A DNA stretch of 64,000 nt from G942493375 sp942493375 (GTDB taxonomy: Bacteria; Armatimonadota; UBA5829). The first letter of the stretch is position 1, and the number at the start of each line of letters is the position of its first letter. The translations under genes were made by a program, and so were the position numbers. The stretch spans positions 4,216,001-4,280,000 of the forward strand of contig OW818698.1 in NCBI GenBank assembly GCA_942493375.1. Direction: 5' to 3'. The notes beneath the pieces are model-generated. The model was given only the letters and a program-made list of their open reading frames with translations, had not been told where the DNA came from and made no database searches. This document shows, one piece after another, positions 17,770 to 26,334 of this stretch.

Positions 17770-18696
17770 CTATTGTTTTGCGGCTTCGGTCAATTCTGAG
17801 TAAATATCTTTACCCACCATTCCACTCCAATGGTCTATTATCTTCCTCCAGACCGGACCGGGTTGCCCATCGCCTACTGGTCTGCCATTGAACTTGGTTA
17901 CAGGGCCCAGGCAGTATGGGGTTGTAGGAACCCAGGCCTCATCCGCATTGACCACATCATAGGTCTGTATGTCGTCCTCTATAAATGGTATCCCAATCTC
18001 CTCCAGGATCTCTGTGAGTGTCTGGAGGCTGATGCCCCACAATATGTTGTTACGTTTTGGAGATATGACTTTACCATCCCGGTAGATTACAAAGTTCGAT
18101 CCGCCGGTTTCAGTGAGGTTTCCAAACGAATCGAGATAGATCGGCATAGCTTTGGGATCGGCCAGATGTATCTCCTGTTCTCCAATCCACATATGTAATC
18201 TATTGCGATGTTTAATCTTGGAGGACAGACTCTGAGGGACACAGTGCCTTGGTGCAGGGGTCATACAGTGTATGCCAGTTGTAAAATAAGTCCCCCAAAT
18301 TTCGAAAGGCATAGGATATGCATGCATTACCCACGTAGGCTTCAGATTTGGCGATATTCCTGCACCGCCTGCATATATTGCATTCTCACCGGCAGTTGCA
18401 TAATATACCAGGCCTATTTCTCTGCCTTCCCACAAACGTCCATTGTGTTCGAGTATCTTCTTTGAAGCTTCCATAGTTTCTTCTGCTGAAATTGGTGGAT
18501 TGATCCATGCATACTTGCACGACCGATAGAACCTTGCTACGTGGTCTTCAAGACGAAATGGTTTCTGGTGGAATGTCCGCAGAAAATCAGTCACCGAAGC
18601 TCCCAGTACGACTCCAAGATCGAAGATATTTACTTTGCATTCGCAAGCAGGTATGAACTCACCGTTGAGATATGCGATTGGTGTGTTTTGGTCCAT
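17770..18696 (-). CDS. PLP-dependent class IV aminotransferase (branched-chain / D-amino-acid type)
   Basis: 308 residues, the usual size of fold-type IV transaminases. The N-terminus has AYLNGEFIPACECKVNIFDLG and an FRLEDHVARFYRS segment; the core has SSKIKHRNRLH, whose KHRN lysine is the likely Schiff-base residue, then LDSFGNLTETGGSNFVI, the class IV signature. It could transfer amino groups to branched-chain keto acids, D-amino acids or a related substrate such as aminodeoxychorismate (as a lyase); specificity is not resolvable here. The ATG at 18696 has AGGAG nearby. No biosynthetic neighbours give a hint; it is followed leftward by the decayed region. Confidence 0.85.
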   Translation of the reverse strand: MDQNTPIAYLNGEFIPACECKVNIFDLGVVLGASVTDFLRTFHQKPFRLEDHVARFYRSCKYAWINPPISAEETMEASKKILEHNGRLWEGREIGLVYYATAGENAIYAGGAGISPNLKPTWVMHAYPMPFEIWGTYFTTGIHCMTPAPRHCVPQSLSSKIKHRNRLHMWIGEQEIHLADPKAMPIYLDSFGNLTETGGSNFVIYRDGKVISPKRNNILWGISLQTLTEILEEIGIPFIEDDIQTYDVVNADEAWVPTTPYCLGPVTKFNGRPVGDGQPGPVWRKIIDHWSGMVGKDIYSELTEAAKQ

Positions 18697-18746
18697 ATTA
18701 GTTCTCCTGATAATAATCTGCTGGTGTGATATTTTACTATATTGAC

Positions 18747-18876
18747 GGTAATAGTTCAGAGTTGCGCGAATTTGTCATCCTGAGGAACGAAGGATCTGCT
18801 TTTTCCGGATGTAAAGCAGATCCTTGTTCCTCAGGATGACAATGCTCCCGTATTACTGAGCTGTGACTATTTACTG
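18747..18876. repeat. MITE-like element with GGTAA ends, long form
   Basis: About 130 bp. The core is a near-perfect inverted repeat: TTGTCATCCTGAGGAACGAA at 18772 and its complement ending at 18842, about 30 bp per arm. Outside it, flanks beginning GGTAATAGTTCAGAG (left) and ending CTGTGACTATTTACTG (right) form weaker terminal inverted repeats. A shorter version is at 30247-30326 in reverse orientation. The right end reaches the stop codon of the beta-helix gene, so it may also serve as its terminator. Confidence 0.75.
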
Positions 18877-20124
18877 TTGATCTGTCCATGGCCATAAAGT
18901 AGGGATGTTTAGATGCACCGCTCCTTGCTGGCCCAGTGCCTCAGGTCCAATTGGTGGAACTGGAGACATTTCCATACTCAATCTTTTCTGATTTCCGGTA
19001 ATATGTGCTTTTGCTTGCGGTTGTCCACTGACAGTATTTCCAAATATGTGGACAACAGGACCTTTATTGCCGATTCCAATAGGTTTGGCTTTTACCGGAA
19101 TTATGCTGTTGCGATAAATATGGATGTCTTCAACATTGTCTGCAACATCCACTTCATATTCACCTTCAACTTTGCAATTGGAACCAATCACGTTGGATTC
19201 CAGCAGCACTCTGTCTCCACCTTCACGGACTATATCCCGAAAGTGGACTCCCTGAGCGTGATTAGACAGTATCTTGTTACCACGAATCACATGGTCTGTA
19301 TCCCGTTCACCTACGGAAATGCCTTGTTTGCCATTGTTTTCGAACCTGTTGTTTGTACATAATGAGTTAGTCGTCCGCAGGCAATAGAACAGGCCACACC
19401 CTCCATTATTATATACATAGTTGCTGTCCATTATATATCTTACGGTTCCGCTGCCCGGATGTAGTCCGCCTCCGGTGTTGTCGTGTATGTTGCATTTCTT
19501 AATGAATACGTCCACACACTGCTGAAAGCTAATAGCATCCCCTTTGAAATTGCGCACTTCAACTTCATTGATATGCATATTGCGGCATTTCAATAGGAAT
19601 ATCCCGCCTGCACGGCATCCATTAATGGTAAATGATTCTTCAGAGTTGCCGTCAAGGACGATATTTTCTACCGATGCATTCATTACATCTTCTGCTTCAA
19701 TGATGGAGAAGACACGAGTTACTTTGGCGTTTAAAGTGGGGTTGTAATCGTGATTGAGGAATCGGTCGATGAAAATAGTGTCACCGCACTTGGCTGTGAT
19801 CGTGGCGACAGTGTTATAGAATCCAACGGAAGCGTCGTCTTCAATATGTATGCCGTCCCCAACTTCGAATCCATCTGCGCAGGTCAAAGGTAGCTCGTAG
19901 TGGCCATATCCAATATACCTGGACAGGCCAGTGTTGATGCTGGGAAGTCGAGTTATAATGGCTCCAGTTTCCCCGGTCAGTCGTACATTATCTTTTAGCC
20001 GTATAGCATTGCGCTGAATATATTCACCTGGATGGACGAAAACAATTCCACCACCTTCAGCTGTAACAATATCAATTGCGTTCTGTATTGATGCCCCCGG
20101 ATTAATGTGTATCTCTCTATTCAC
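18871..20124 (-). CDS. Right-handed parallel beta-helix protein (pectate-lyase-like)
   Basis: 417 residues, no signal peptide. The N-terminus INPGASIQNAIDIVTAEGGG with VFVHPGEY is the typical entry to a pectate-lyase/polygalacturonase-type beta-helix, and the remainder is short repeated strands rich in Asn/Gly turns: NIVLDGN, HINEVEVRNFKGDAISFQ, VFIKKCNIHDNTGGGLHPG and NRFENNGKQGISVGE. Such helices bind or cleave acidic polysaccharides. No catalytic residues can be assigned. It shares strand with the aminotransferase downstream but is separated by a repeat element. Likely a glycan-active protein, activity unknown. Confidence 0.8.
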   Translation of the reverse strand: MNREIHINPGASIQNAIDIVTAEGGGIVFVHPGEYIQRNAIRLKDNVRLTGETGAIITRLPSINTGLSRYIGYGHYELPLTCADGFEVGDGIHIEDDASVGFYNTVATITAKCGDTIFIDRFLNHDYNPTLNAKVTRVFSIIEAEDVMNASVENIVLDGNSEESFTINGCRAGGIFLLKCRNMHINEVEVRNFKGDAISFQQCVDVFIKKCNIHDNTGGGLHPGSGTVRYIMDSNYVYNNGGCGLFYCLRTTNSLCTNNRFENNGKQGISVGERDTDHVIRGNKILSNHAQGVHFRDIVREGGDRVLLESNVIGSNCKVEGEYEVDVADNVEDIHIYRNSIIPVKAKPIGIGNKGPVVHIFGNTVSGQPQAKAHITGNQKRLSMEMSPVPPIGPEALGQQGAVHLNIPTLWPWTDQQ

Positions 20125-20154
20125 TACTGCACCTCTCGTATAGATGTAGAAAGT

Positions 20155-20237
20155 TGCTAACGCACATTATTTACGTGACTCTGCTTTCGACCGATAGTAG
20201 AAGTGAAAGCGAGGCAATCATGAATATTGCGTGCTAA
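20155..20237 (-). repeat. Dispersed 78-bp imperfect palindrome, copy B
   Basis: Same family as 9957-10033, opposite orientation and more diverged: GCACATTATTTACGTG at the left, CTCTGCTTTCGACC internally, AATCATGAATATTGCGTGC at the right. It sits about 30 nt upstream of the beta-helix gene start, within the divergent gap. Confidence 0.75.
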
Positions 20238-20343
20238 AGTATACCATAAGGGTATAGGTTACTAGAATTCTTATGTTTGGTTTAGTAATGTATGCATATG
20301 GGAACTATCTCAAAGGTGGCAATAGGATTTATGTTTGTCTTGC

Positions 20344-20380
20344 CATCTGCAAGTACGGTCCGAAATACGGCTTGCAGGTG
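20344..20380 (+). other. Intergenic hairpin in 20238-20456
   Basis: CATCTGCAAG (20344-20353) and CTTGCAGGTG (20371-20380) form a 10-bp stem with one G-T pair and a 17-nt loop, about 80 nt before the porin promoter. The rest of 20238-20456 is AT-rich with no recognisable gene. Function unknown. Confidence 0.4.
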
Positions 20381-20456
20381 TTGCATTAATAAAAACATAA
20401 TAGATGAAATATTTAACCGAACGGTAATATTGCTGAAAGACTAACGTCACTACATA

Positions 20457-20486
20457 TTGACAGGGAAATAGATATTGTGTTAGCAT
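20457..20486 (+). promoter_or_regulatory. Sigma-70 promoter of SLH porin
   Basis: A perfect TTGACA (20457-20462), an 18-nt spacer and TAGCAT (20481-20486). Transcription would begin near 20493 and give a leader of about 200 nt before the porin start, which is long and leaves room for a short upstream ORF (20542-20622). Confidence 0.6.
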
Positions 20487-20541
20487 TTCCCGAATGATCT
20501 TTCACTACATTTGTAGCGCAGCGCGGAAGGAGGTGTTATCC

Positions 20542-20622
20542 TTGATAAGCTGTGAGGGCTGCAGGTGGGAGATATATGACAGAGATCTGAAGAGAGAGTG
20601 GTCTGGAAGAACTGGCAGGTAA
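20542..20622 (+). CDS. Possible 26-residue leader peptide
   Basis: A TTG at 20542 is preceded at a 6-nt spacing by AAGGAGGTG, the most complete Shine-Dalgarno sequence seen in this window. The frame reads M-ISCEGCRWEIYDRDLK-REWSGRTGR and then TAA at 20620. It lies in the predicted transcribed leader of the SLH porin gene and ends 74 nt before that start. It has a CxxC pair and is strongly charged. It could be a regulatory leader peptide or a real small protein. No family recognised; the evidence is the ribosome binding site and position. Confidence 0.35.
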   Translation: MISCEGCRWEIYDRDLKREWSGRTGR

Positions 20623-20696
20623 CATGGACACTGTCCGGATATCCGGATTCCTCGAACTGAAATGGTCCTGTCCAACTAAGTTCAAGGAGAACAAAA

Positions 20697-22679
20697 ATGA
20701 AAAAGCTTACGTTTCTTTTGATTGCCGCGATTCTGCTTGTAGCAGTTCCGGTTTTCGCACAGGACGGCTTCAAAGATGTCCCGGATGATCACTGGGCATA
20801 TGATGCAGTTTCCAAACTGCAGGCCGCCGGTATGGTTCAGGGATATCCTGGTGGTCTCTTCATGGGTAAGAGAACACTCACTCGCTACGAGTTTGCCATG
20901 GTTATTCAGAATATCTATGAAAAACTCAAATCCGAGATCCCTACTGCCGTAACTACAACCACAACCACAGCTGCTCCGGTTGACCTGAGCAACTATGTAA
21001 CAAAGGGTGACCTGAACAACATGCTGGCAGCTTATGGCAGCAAGTTCGACGGTTTCGCAACCAAAGCTGACGTTGATGCAGCTATGGCCAAAATGGGTGC
21101 CGACATCAAAGCTCTGGGCGCAGAGTTCCGCAAAGAACTTGACAGCCTCGGAGTCCGCGTATCTGATCTCGATGCAAAAGTCAATGATCTGGCCGCTACA
21201 GTTGCTATGATCAAGGCTGAGCAGGATCGAGTTAAGATCACCGGCACACTCAACACCTACACCAAAGTAGTCAACAGCACTTCCAAGTTCCCTGGTACAG
21301 TGGACATCACTGACACCAACGGAAGAACTGCTAATCCTGATGACAACATGTTCCGTTCAGTAGGATTCTTCACCGACTTCGATCTGTCCATCAAGGGCAA
21401 AGTCAGCGAGAATACTTCCATATCGGCTCTGTTGAATATGGGCAACTATCTTGGTTACCTCGGACAGGTAGATAGCTTCAATTATGGCAGCATTGCTCGC
21501 AATGCTACCAATGATTATGCTTATGGCCTTACATCAGCTAGAACCTCTACAACTGGGTTCTTTGACGATGTCTTCCCTTACTACCTGAACCTCGAAACCA
21601 AAACTAACTTCGGCGATCTGACCATTGGTCGTTTCCCGATCCAGATCTCTCGTTACACTTTGAAAAAAGTTGACGTAGATGACTATACAGACAATATTAA
21701 GACCGACGATGGCAACTATCCAATCGACGGTTTCAAACTGAAGTCTACTTATGGTGGAGTTGACATTCTGGGTTACGTTGGTAAAACAGATAACAACAAA
21801 TACCTTGAGAATGGTCTGACCACATTCTTCATGACCGGTGGTCTTCTTGATGGCGTCGTGACCGAGTGGCCACAGAAGTCATTCACCCAGACTGCTGGTG
21901 TTAACGTTGGCGTTGGCCTTCCTATGGATGGCAGAATTGGCCTCACCTACACCCGCAACTGGTCAGAAAAGTCTTGGGTTAACGGCGCTCGCAACCAGGA
22001 CGAAATCATGGGTGCTGATCTCACAATGCCTCTGCCTTGGCTAGAGGGTACCGGTTTGACAGCTTCCGCAGGCATCAGCAATCACATTGCTGAAGTCGGC
22101 ACAATCGAGAAACTCGATTGGAGAAATGGTATCTACGATGTTAAGCTAGCCCTGCCTGTTGGTCCTGTTGCCGTAGGCGTAGGATACAAGAGAATCGGCG
22201 AGAACTACGTTGCTCCAGGCGATTGGGGTAAGATCGGTCGCTGGCAGAACCCAAGAATGATCAAGGGTTTCTATGGTGACATCAATTATTCAGTCCTTGA
22301 CAACGTAAAATTGAGTCTCGGTGGCGAAATGTACAAGTTCACCGACAACAAGAATGGTCTCACAAAAGACGACAAGACCAACCGGTTCACCGGTGGACTT
22401 GAGTGGAAGATGTCCGATGCTAACGCTCTCGGACTCGACGTTGAGTGGATCGTTTACGACTGGGCAAGAGCTGCCAATTTCGCCGGCGACAATGCAACTG
22501 AGAAGTACATTACTCTTGGTTGGAACCACAAGCTGAACGACGATACAGCCATCAAGGCTGGCTATCAGCTGATCAGCTATGACAAGGGATGGGGTGGATC
22601 AACTGGTCCTTCCAACATTCCTTATGCCAACGACTACAGCGGTGGTCTCGGCGTGGTTCAGCTCGGTGTGAGCTTCTAA
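20697..22679 (+). CDS. SLH-domain outer-membrane porin
   Basis: 660 residues. A signal peptide (MKKLTFLLIAAILLVAVPVFAQ) is followed by one SLH domain (about 23-80: FKDVPDDHWAYDAVSKLQAAG, TRYEFAMVIQ), a Thr-rich linker, a helical coiled-coil (about 105-185) and a long beta-barrel ending in Phe (LGVVQLGVSF), as expected for an outer-membrane porin. This architecture is known from Deinococcus-Thermus SlpA, Negativicutes OmpM and cyanobacterial porins, in which the SLH domain grips the peptidoglycan-linked polymer and so anchors the outer membrane. Ribosome binding site AAGGAG. It has a good promoter, a long leader and a strong terminator, which suggests high expression. Confidence 0.92.
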   Translation: MKKLTFLLIAAILLVAVPVFAQDGFKDVPDDHWAYDAVSKLQAAGMVQGYPGGLFMGKRTLTRYEFAMVIQNIYEKLKSEIPTAVTTTTTTAAPVDLSNYVTKGDLNNMLAAYGSKFDGFATKADVDAAMAKMGADIKALGAEFRKELDSLGVRVSDLDAKVNDLAATVAMIKAEQDRVKITGTLNTYTKVVNSTSKFPGTVDITDTNGRTANPDDNMFRSVGFFTDFDLSIKGKVSENTSISALLNMGNYLGYLGQVDSFNYGSIARNATNDYAYGLTSARTSTTGFFDDVFPYYLNLETKTNFGDLTIGRFPIQISRYTLKKVDVDDYTDNIKTDDGNYPIDGFKLKSTYGGVDILGYVGKTDNNKYLENGLTTFFMTGGLLDGVVTEWPQKSFTQTAGVNVGVGLPMDGRIGLTYTRNWSEKSWVNGARNQDEIMGADLTMPLPWLEGTGLTASAGISNHIAEVGTIEKLDWRNGIYDVKLALPVGPVAVGVGYKRIGENYVAPGDWGKIGRWQNPRMIKGFYGDINYSVLDNVKLSLGGEMYKFTDNKNGLTKDDKTNRFTGGLEWKMSDANALGLDVEWIVYDWARAANFAGDNATEKYITLGWNHKLNDDTAIKAGYQLISYDKGWGGSTGPSNIPYANDYSGGLGVVQLGVSF

Positions 22680-22689
22680 TCACAAAAAA

Positions 22690-22722
22690 GAAGAGCCCCC
22701 GGATTCGTCCGGGGGCTTTTTT
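22690..22722 (+). terminator. Strong rho-independent terminator of porin gene
   Basis: GCCCCCGGA (22695-22703), a TTCG loop and TCCGGGGGC (22708-22716) followed by TTTTTT. It begins about 15 nt after the porin stop. GC-rich stem, stable tetraloop and U-tract make it a textbook intrinsic terminator. Confidence 0.93.
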
Positions 22723-22820
22723 GTGTCTGCAATCCTCTTATTCACTCCTTTCACCAATTACAAAATTAGCATTAAGATTGAATGATAAGGATCTATTCGG
22801 GAATAATTCATGCAGGTGAC

Positions 22821-22900
22821 TAACCCGCTTTATTCACCAAGCTTCGCTTTTGGCCGGCAGTAGGGACAAAAGCTGAGTCAATCATGAATAATGCGGGCTA
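22821..22900 (-). repeat. Dispersed 78-bp imperfect palindrome, copy C
   Basis: TAACCCGCTTTATTCACC on the left, GCTTCGCTTTTGGCC and GGGACAAAAGCTGAG internally, and AATCATGAATAATGCGGGCT on the right. Orientation opposite to copies A and D. It lies between the porin terminator and the gene at 22995. The remainder of 22723-22994 shows only AT-rich leader sequence. Confidence 0.85.
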
Positions 22901-22994
22901 CTGGTAAAGTGTGGAAACGAGGTATACTTGTGGTATGCAGCTTGTATATAAGGCTGTTTGATATGGAATTAATGAAGTATAAAGGAGTTCTCTG

Positions 22995-23678
22995 ATGAAA
23001 AGTAGGCTGTTAATTGGTTTTGTGGTCGTTCTCACAGCGATGTGCTCGGGAGTTTCTTTTGCGGGAAGCATTGCTACGCCTCCTCAGATTATGATGCCAT
23101 ATGGTTCTGATGTAGTCACTGAGGTTTATATAAGTGATGATGATTTATTGAAAGTAATCAAAGGTTTTGTACCAATGATAGGCGATTTGGCCAAAGGTGG
23201 ACTGCGGCAGAATGTTGAAGCAGTTGTCGGACAGCAGGCTGGAACTCAAGGACCAAATGTTTCCGCTGTTCTTGATACTTTAGACCTTAAGCCCCTGTCC
23301 GAAGCCATCGAGGGTGTGAAGTCAATCCGGATTCTTGTTGCTAATTATCCTGGCAAAGTGCAGAAGAAAGAACTGCTGAGTGCACTGGATTCAGGTGCTA
23401 AGAAGATTGGAACGTTCAAAAGAATCATAAGTGATGTTCAGTTTACTAATGGCGTAGTAGCTGTCTATGCTCAGGAACAGAACAAGGGTTATCTTGCTTA
23501 TATGTATGAACCAAAAAGCAAGACGCTCTATGCTGGTAGGCTTGTTGGATTTTTGGATATTCAAAAGATAATCAGCTGGGGTATGGAACTGGCAACAAAG
23601 ACAATGACCGCTCCGCCGACTCCTACTGAGACAACGACAGAACCGTCAACAACTCCAGCACCGGAAACTCCCAACTGA
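22995..23678 (+). CDS. Secreted protein of unknown function
   Basis: 227 residues with a signal peptide ending in SFAG. The mature part has a hydrophobic/helical region (about 50-110) and mixed alpha/beta sequence with SIRILVANYPG and VVAVYAQEQNKGYLAYMYEP; it is vaguely like DUF4252-type proteins, but I do not assign a family. The last 25 residues are a Pro/Thr/Glu low-complexity tail (TPTETTTEPSTTPAPETP), suggesting an extended linker in the envelope. Ribosome binding site AAGGAG before the ATG. glmS starts 63 nt downstream, so the two may share a transcript. Confidence 0.7.
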   Translation: MKSRLLIGFVVVLTAMCSGVSFAGSIATPPQIMMPYGSDVVTEVYISDDDLLKVIKGFVPMIGDLAKGGLRQNVEAVVGQQAGTQGPNVSAVLDTLDLKPLSEAIEGVKSIRILVANYPGKVQKKELLSALDSGAKKIGTFKRIISDVQFTNGVVAVYAQEQNKGYLAYMYEPKSKTLYAGRLVGFLDIQKIISWGMELATKTMTAPPTPTETTTEPSTTPAPETPN

Positions 23679-23741
23679 TTCGTCGAATTTTATGCTTTTT
23701 GAGACTTATTGTATGACTATATGCAGAAGGGATAATGAGTA

Positions 23742-25571
23742 ATGTGTGGGATTGTAGGTTACATCGGTAGTGATAATGCTTGTGATGTGCTTATTTCTGG
23801 TTTGCGAAAGCTGGAATACCGTGGATATGATTCCGCAGGAATTGCCATATTAAAGGATGCGGTTATCGAAGTGCGCAAGAGTGTTGGTAAGCTCAAAGCG
23901 CTGGAAACCGCTGTACAGGGCAATTGTCCGGCAGGAACTATAGGTATTGGGCATACCCGTTGGGCAACGCATGGTAGACCATCCGATGAAAATGCACATC
24001 CCCATGCGGATTGCAGCGGAAAACTGAGTGTAGTTCACAATGGAATCATCGAGAACTATGCAGAATTGAAGGCTGATCTCGTTGCTGCAGGCCATACATT
24101 CAAATCTGAGACCGATACAGAAGTCATTGCTCATCTGGTGGAGAGCTTCTACCAGGGGGATTTGTGTAGTGCCGTGCGCTTGGCTGCTGCTGAAATGGAG
24201 GGTTCATTTGGGCTGGTTGTCATGTGCAGCGATGAACCTGATAAGCTGGTAGCCGCTCGAAGGCACAGCCCTCTGGTTTTGGGTGTAGGAGTAAACGAAA
24301 ACCTGGTAGCATCTGATGTAAGTGCACTGCTTTCCAAAACAAGAGATGCCATTTATCTGGATGACGATACCTTCGCAGTGTTGACACGCGATGATATCAA
24401 ACTATACGACCAGTCAGGAAATGAATTAGTAAAAACAATATCCCGTGTTGAGTGGGATGCAGCCATGGCTGAACGCGGTGGATATGAGCATTTCATGCTC
24501 AAGGAGATCAACGAACAACCTCGTGCGCTCAGGGAGACCATGCGTGGGAGAATATCTCCTGAGTCTGACAGAATAGAACTGCCGGGCATCAATATATCTG
24601 ATGAGGATCTGCGTGGCATAAACCGTGTTGTTATGATCGCCTGCGGAACTGCATATCATGCTTCACTTGTTGGCAAACATGCAATAGAGAGCCTATGCAG
24701 AATACCTGTTGAAGTTGATATGGCATCTGAAATGAGATACAGGGATCCCATTATCGATGAACGCACCCTGGCAGTTGTGGTCAGTCAGTCCGGTGAAACA
24801 CTCGACACTAACGTAGGCTTGCGTGAAGCTAAGAGCAAAGGTGCTAAGATTGTCGCAATAACCAATGTTGTGGGAAGCATGTCTGCTCGTGAGGCAGATG
24901 GAGTATTGTATACATACGCCGGCCCTGAGATAGCCGTTGCCAGTACAAAAGCCTATACCACACAGCTGATGGTACTATATATGCTTGGCATTTACCTGGC
25001 ACAAATCCGTGGAAACCTAAGCATAGATGAGTATACCAAGCTTAGGGATACATTGTGGGATCTGCCGGAACAGGCAGAACTGATACTGAATGATACTTCC
25101 TCAATACTCAAAGCTGCCGCTAGATACTACTGTTTCAATGGTTTCCTATATATGGGTAGGGGAGTGAACCTTGCCAGTGCTATGGAGGGTGCTCTGAAAG
25201 TCAAAGAGATATCCTACATGCATGCTGAAGGATATGCTGCCGGCGAAATGAAACACGGTCCTATCGCAATGATAGACCCCACATTTGCAACTATAGCCAT
25301 TGCTGCACCTTCCAAAACCTATGACAAAATGCTCAGCAATATCAGAGAAGTCAAAGCACGTGCCGGAGAAGTGATAGCAGTAGCTGGAGTTCACGATGCT
25401 ACGATATCAGAATATGTAGATATGGTAATCAGAATCCCTCAGACACTGGAATTGTTTTCACCGGTTCTTGTAGCGATTCCACTGCAATTAATGGCTTACC
25501 ATGTTGCATACAATCGTGGCCCAACCATAGACCAGCCCCGGAACCTGGCAAAAACAGTAACTGTGGAATAG
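23742..25571 (+). CDS. glmS: Glutamine--fructose-6-phosphate aminotransferase (isomerizing)
   Basis: 609 residues, full length. The N-terminal Ntn-type glutaminase domain begins MCGIVGYIG, with Cys2 as nucleophile after Met removal; TRWATHGRP and HNGIIENY follow. Two SIS domains hold the isomerase site, with CGTAYHASLVGKHAIE, SQSGETLDT and the end NLAKTVTVE. It makes glucosamine-6-phosphate from fructose-6-P and glutamine, the entry to UDP-GlcNAc for peptidoglycan and surface polysaccharides. No glmS ribozyme fits in the 63-nt gap upstream. Confidence 0.97.
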   Translation: MCGIVGYIGSDNACDVLISGLRKLEYRGYDSAGIAILKDAVIEVRKSVGKLKALETAVQGNCPAGTIGIGHTRWATHGRPSDENAHPHADCSGKLSVVHNGIIENYAELKADLVAAGHTFKSETDTEVIAHLVESFYQGDLCSAVRLAAAEMEGSFGLVVMCSDEPDKLVAARRHSPLVLGVGVNENLVASDVSALLSKTRDAIYLDDDTFAVLTRDDIKLYDQSGNELVKTISRVEWDAAMAERGGYEHFMLKEINEQPRALRETMRGRISPESDRIELPGINISDEDLRGINRVVMIACGTAYHASLVGKHAIESLCRIPVEVDMASEMRYRDPIIDERTLAVVVSQSGETLDTNVGLREAKSKGAKIVAITNVVGSMSAREADGVLYTYAGPEIAVASTKAYTTQLMVLYMLGIYLAQIRGNLSIDEYTKLRDTLWDLPEQAELILNDTSSILKAAARYYCFNGFLYMGRGVNLASAMEGALKVKEISYMHAEGYAAGEMKHGPIAMIDPTFATIAIAAPSKTYDKMLSNIREVKARAGEVIAVAGVHDATISEYVDMVIRIPQTLELFSPVLVAIPLQLMAYHVAYNRGPTIDQPRNLAKTVTVE

Positions 25572-25595
25572 CATATTCCATTTTTAGTAGTAAAT

Positions 25596-25636
25596 AAAAA
25601 GCCCGTCAATGCATATAGCATTCGACGGGCTCAATC
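25596..25636. terminator. Bidirectional terminator after glmS
   Basis: AGCCCGTC (25600-25607) pairs with GACGGGCT (25624-25631), with AATGC/GCATT extending the stem inside. An A-tract precedes and a T-containing stretch follows. It lies between convergent glmS and the gene at 25660-26025. Confidence 0.75.
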
Positions 25637-25659
25637 TTGTATGAAATAGTTTGTGAAAA

Positions 25660-26025
25660 CTAACTGGCAGAATACCAGGAGAATGGGCTCTCTCTGATCA
25701 CCATTTTAGCGGGATCTTTTGGAGCGTTCTCAAGTAAAACAACCTGGCTGGCATCTTCATTCTCTACCTTGTATCGGCTGGTCTCACCCTCTACAAGAGC
25801 ACCCTTTGCGATAGAACAAGCCTGCTGGAAGCAGCCCTTGTTTATCAGAATTGGGTGTGATGAACTCAGATTCTGGAATCCAATGTTAGCTTCTGTGAGA
25901 AGTTTCTTAACTTCAACGAAAACTTTACCACGAGAATTATCATTCTCAACGGCAACACCTTTGTCCGAAACCTTGCTCATAAGGCCCGAGACTCTTGCGT
26001 TCTTACCTATCTTACCCTTGGCCAT
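25660..26025 (-). CDS. Small protein of unknown function
   Basis: 121 residues, no signal or membrane segment. The N-terminus is basic (MAKGKIGKNARVSG), the centre is mixed (VFVEVKKLLTEANIGFQNL) and a single Cys lies in NKGCFQQACSIAK, giving a C-x4-C pair. GGAGG 6 nt before the ATG and a clear promoter upstream support a real gene. It is convergent with glmS. I recognise no domain. Confidence 0.7.
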   Translation of the reverse strand: MAKGKIGKNARVSGLMSKVSDKGVAVENDNSRGKVFVEVKKLLTEANIGFQNLSSSHPILINKGCFQQACSIAKGALVEGETSRYKVENEDASQVVLLENAPKDPAKMVIRESPFSWYSAS

Positions 26026-26098
26026 TTATATCCTCCAACGAAAAACTGATCGACAATATCCTGCGCATATGCGCTAAACAGCAACTAAGTCAAACAAT

Positions 26099-26128
26099 AT
26101 TATAACACCTAAACGATTATGAACGCAA
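26099..26128 (-). promoter_or_regulatory. Sigma-70-type promoter for 25660-26025
   Basis: On the minus strand, TTGCGT (26123-26128), an 18-nt spacer and a perfect TATAAT (26099-26104). The predicted leader is about 65 nt. Confidence 0.5.
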
Positions 26129-26186
26129 ACACCATATTTTGAAAATCTTACTCTTTGGTATAGCAGGTAGAGAATGCATTAGTACT

Positions 26187-26225
26187 CAAATGAAGGTATC
26201 TACTTCTCAATGTAGAATCATGAAA
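26187..26225 (+). promoter_or_regulatory. Conserved leader block upstream of paralogue 1
   Basis: CAAATGAAGGTATCTACTTC followed by TCAATGTAGAATCATGAAA recurs almost unchanged at 36248-36287 before paralogue 3. A partial match (AATGAAGGT ... TCCTCGATGCGAA) is at 31889-31926. It may be a shared regulatory site or upstream DNA carried along in the duplication. Confidence 0.5.
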
Positions 26226-26256
26226 ACCAAGTGATTGAAGTTAACACAGACTTACA

Positions 26257-26334
26257 ACCCGCATTATTCATGACTGACTCAGCTTTTGCCCCTACTGCCG
26301 GGCAAAAGCGAAGCTTGGTGAATAAGGCGGGCTA
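26257..26334 (+). repeat. Dispersed 78-bp imperfect palindrome, copy D
   Basis: ACCCGCATTATTCATGACTG, the core CTTTTGCCCCTACTGCCG and GGGCAAAAGCGAAGC, then TGGTGAATAAGGCGGGCTA. This is the most symmetric copy: GCTTTTGCCC pairs exactly with GGGCAAAAGC. It lies 34 nt before the start of paralogue 1, at a position where the leader of paralogue 3 has no element. Confidence 0.88.

Noticed and set aside
17770..18696. Assignment to ilvE specifically
   Set aside because: Class IV aminotransferases with different substrates share these motifs, and no branched-chain pathway gene is adjacent.
18772..18842. CRISPR-like repeat
   Set aside because: The two arms are an inverted, not direct, repeat, with no regular spacers or cas genes nearby.
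22915..22960. Sigma-54 promoter (TGGTATG-N4-TTGTA) before the gene at 22995
   Set aside because: The -12 GC is replaced by GT and the -24 element is incomplete; no nearby activator gene.
23679..23741. glmS ribozyme upstream of glmS
   Set aside because: Only 63 nt separate glmS from the preceding gene, too short for the ribozyme core, and no matching helices are visible.
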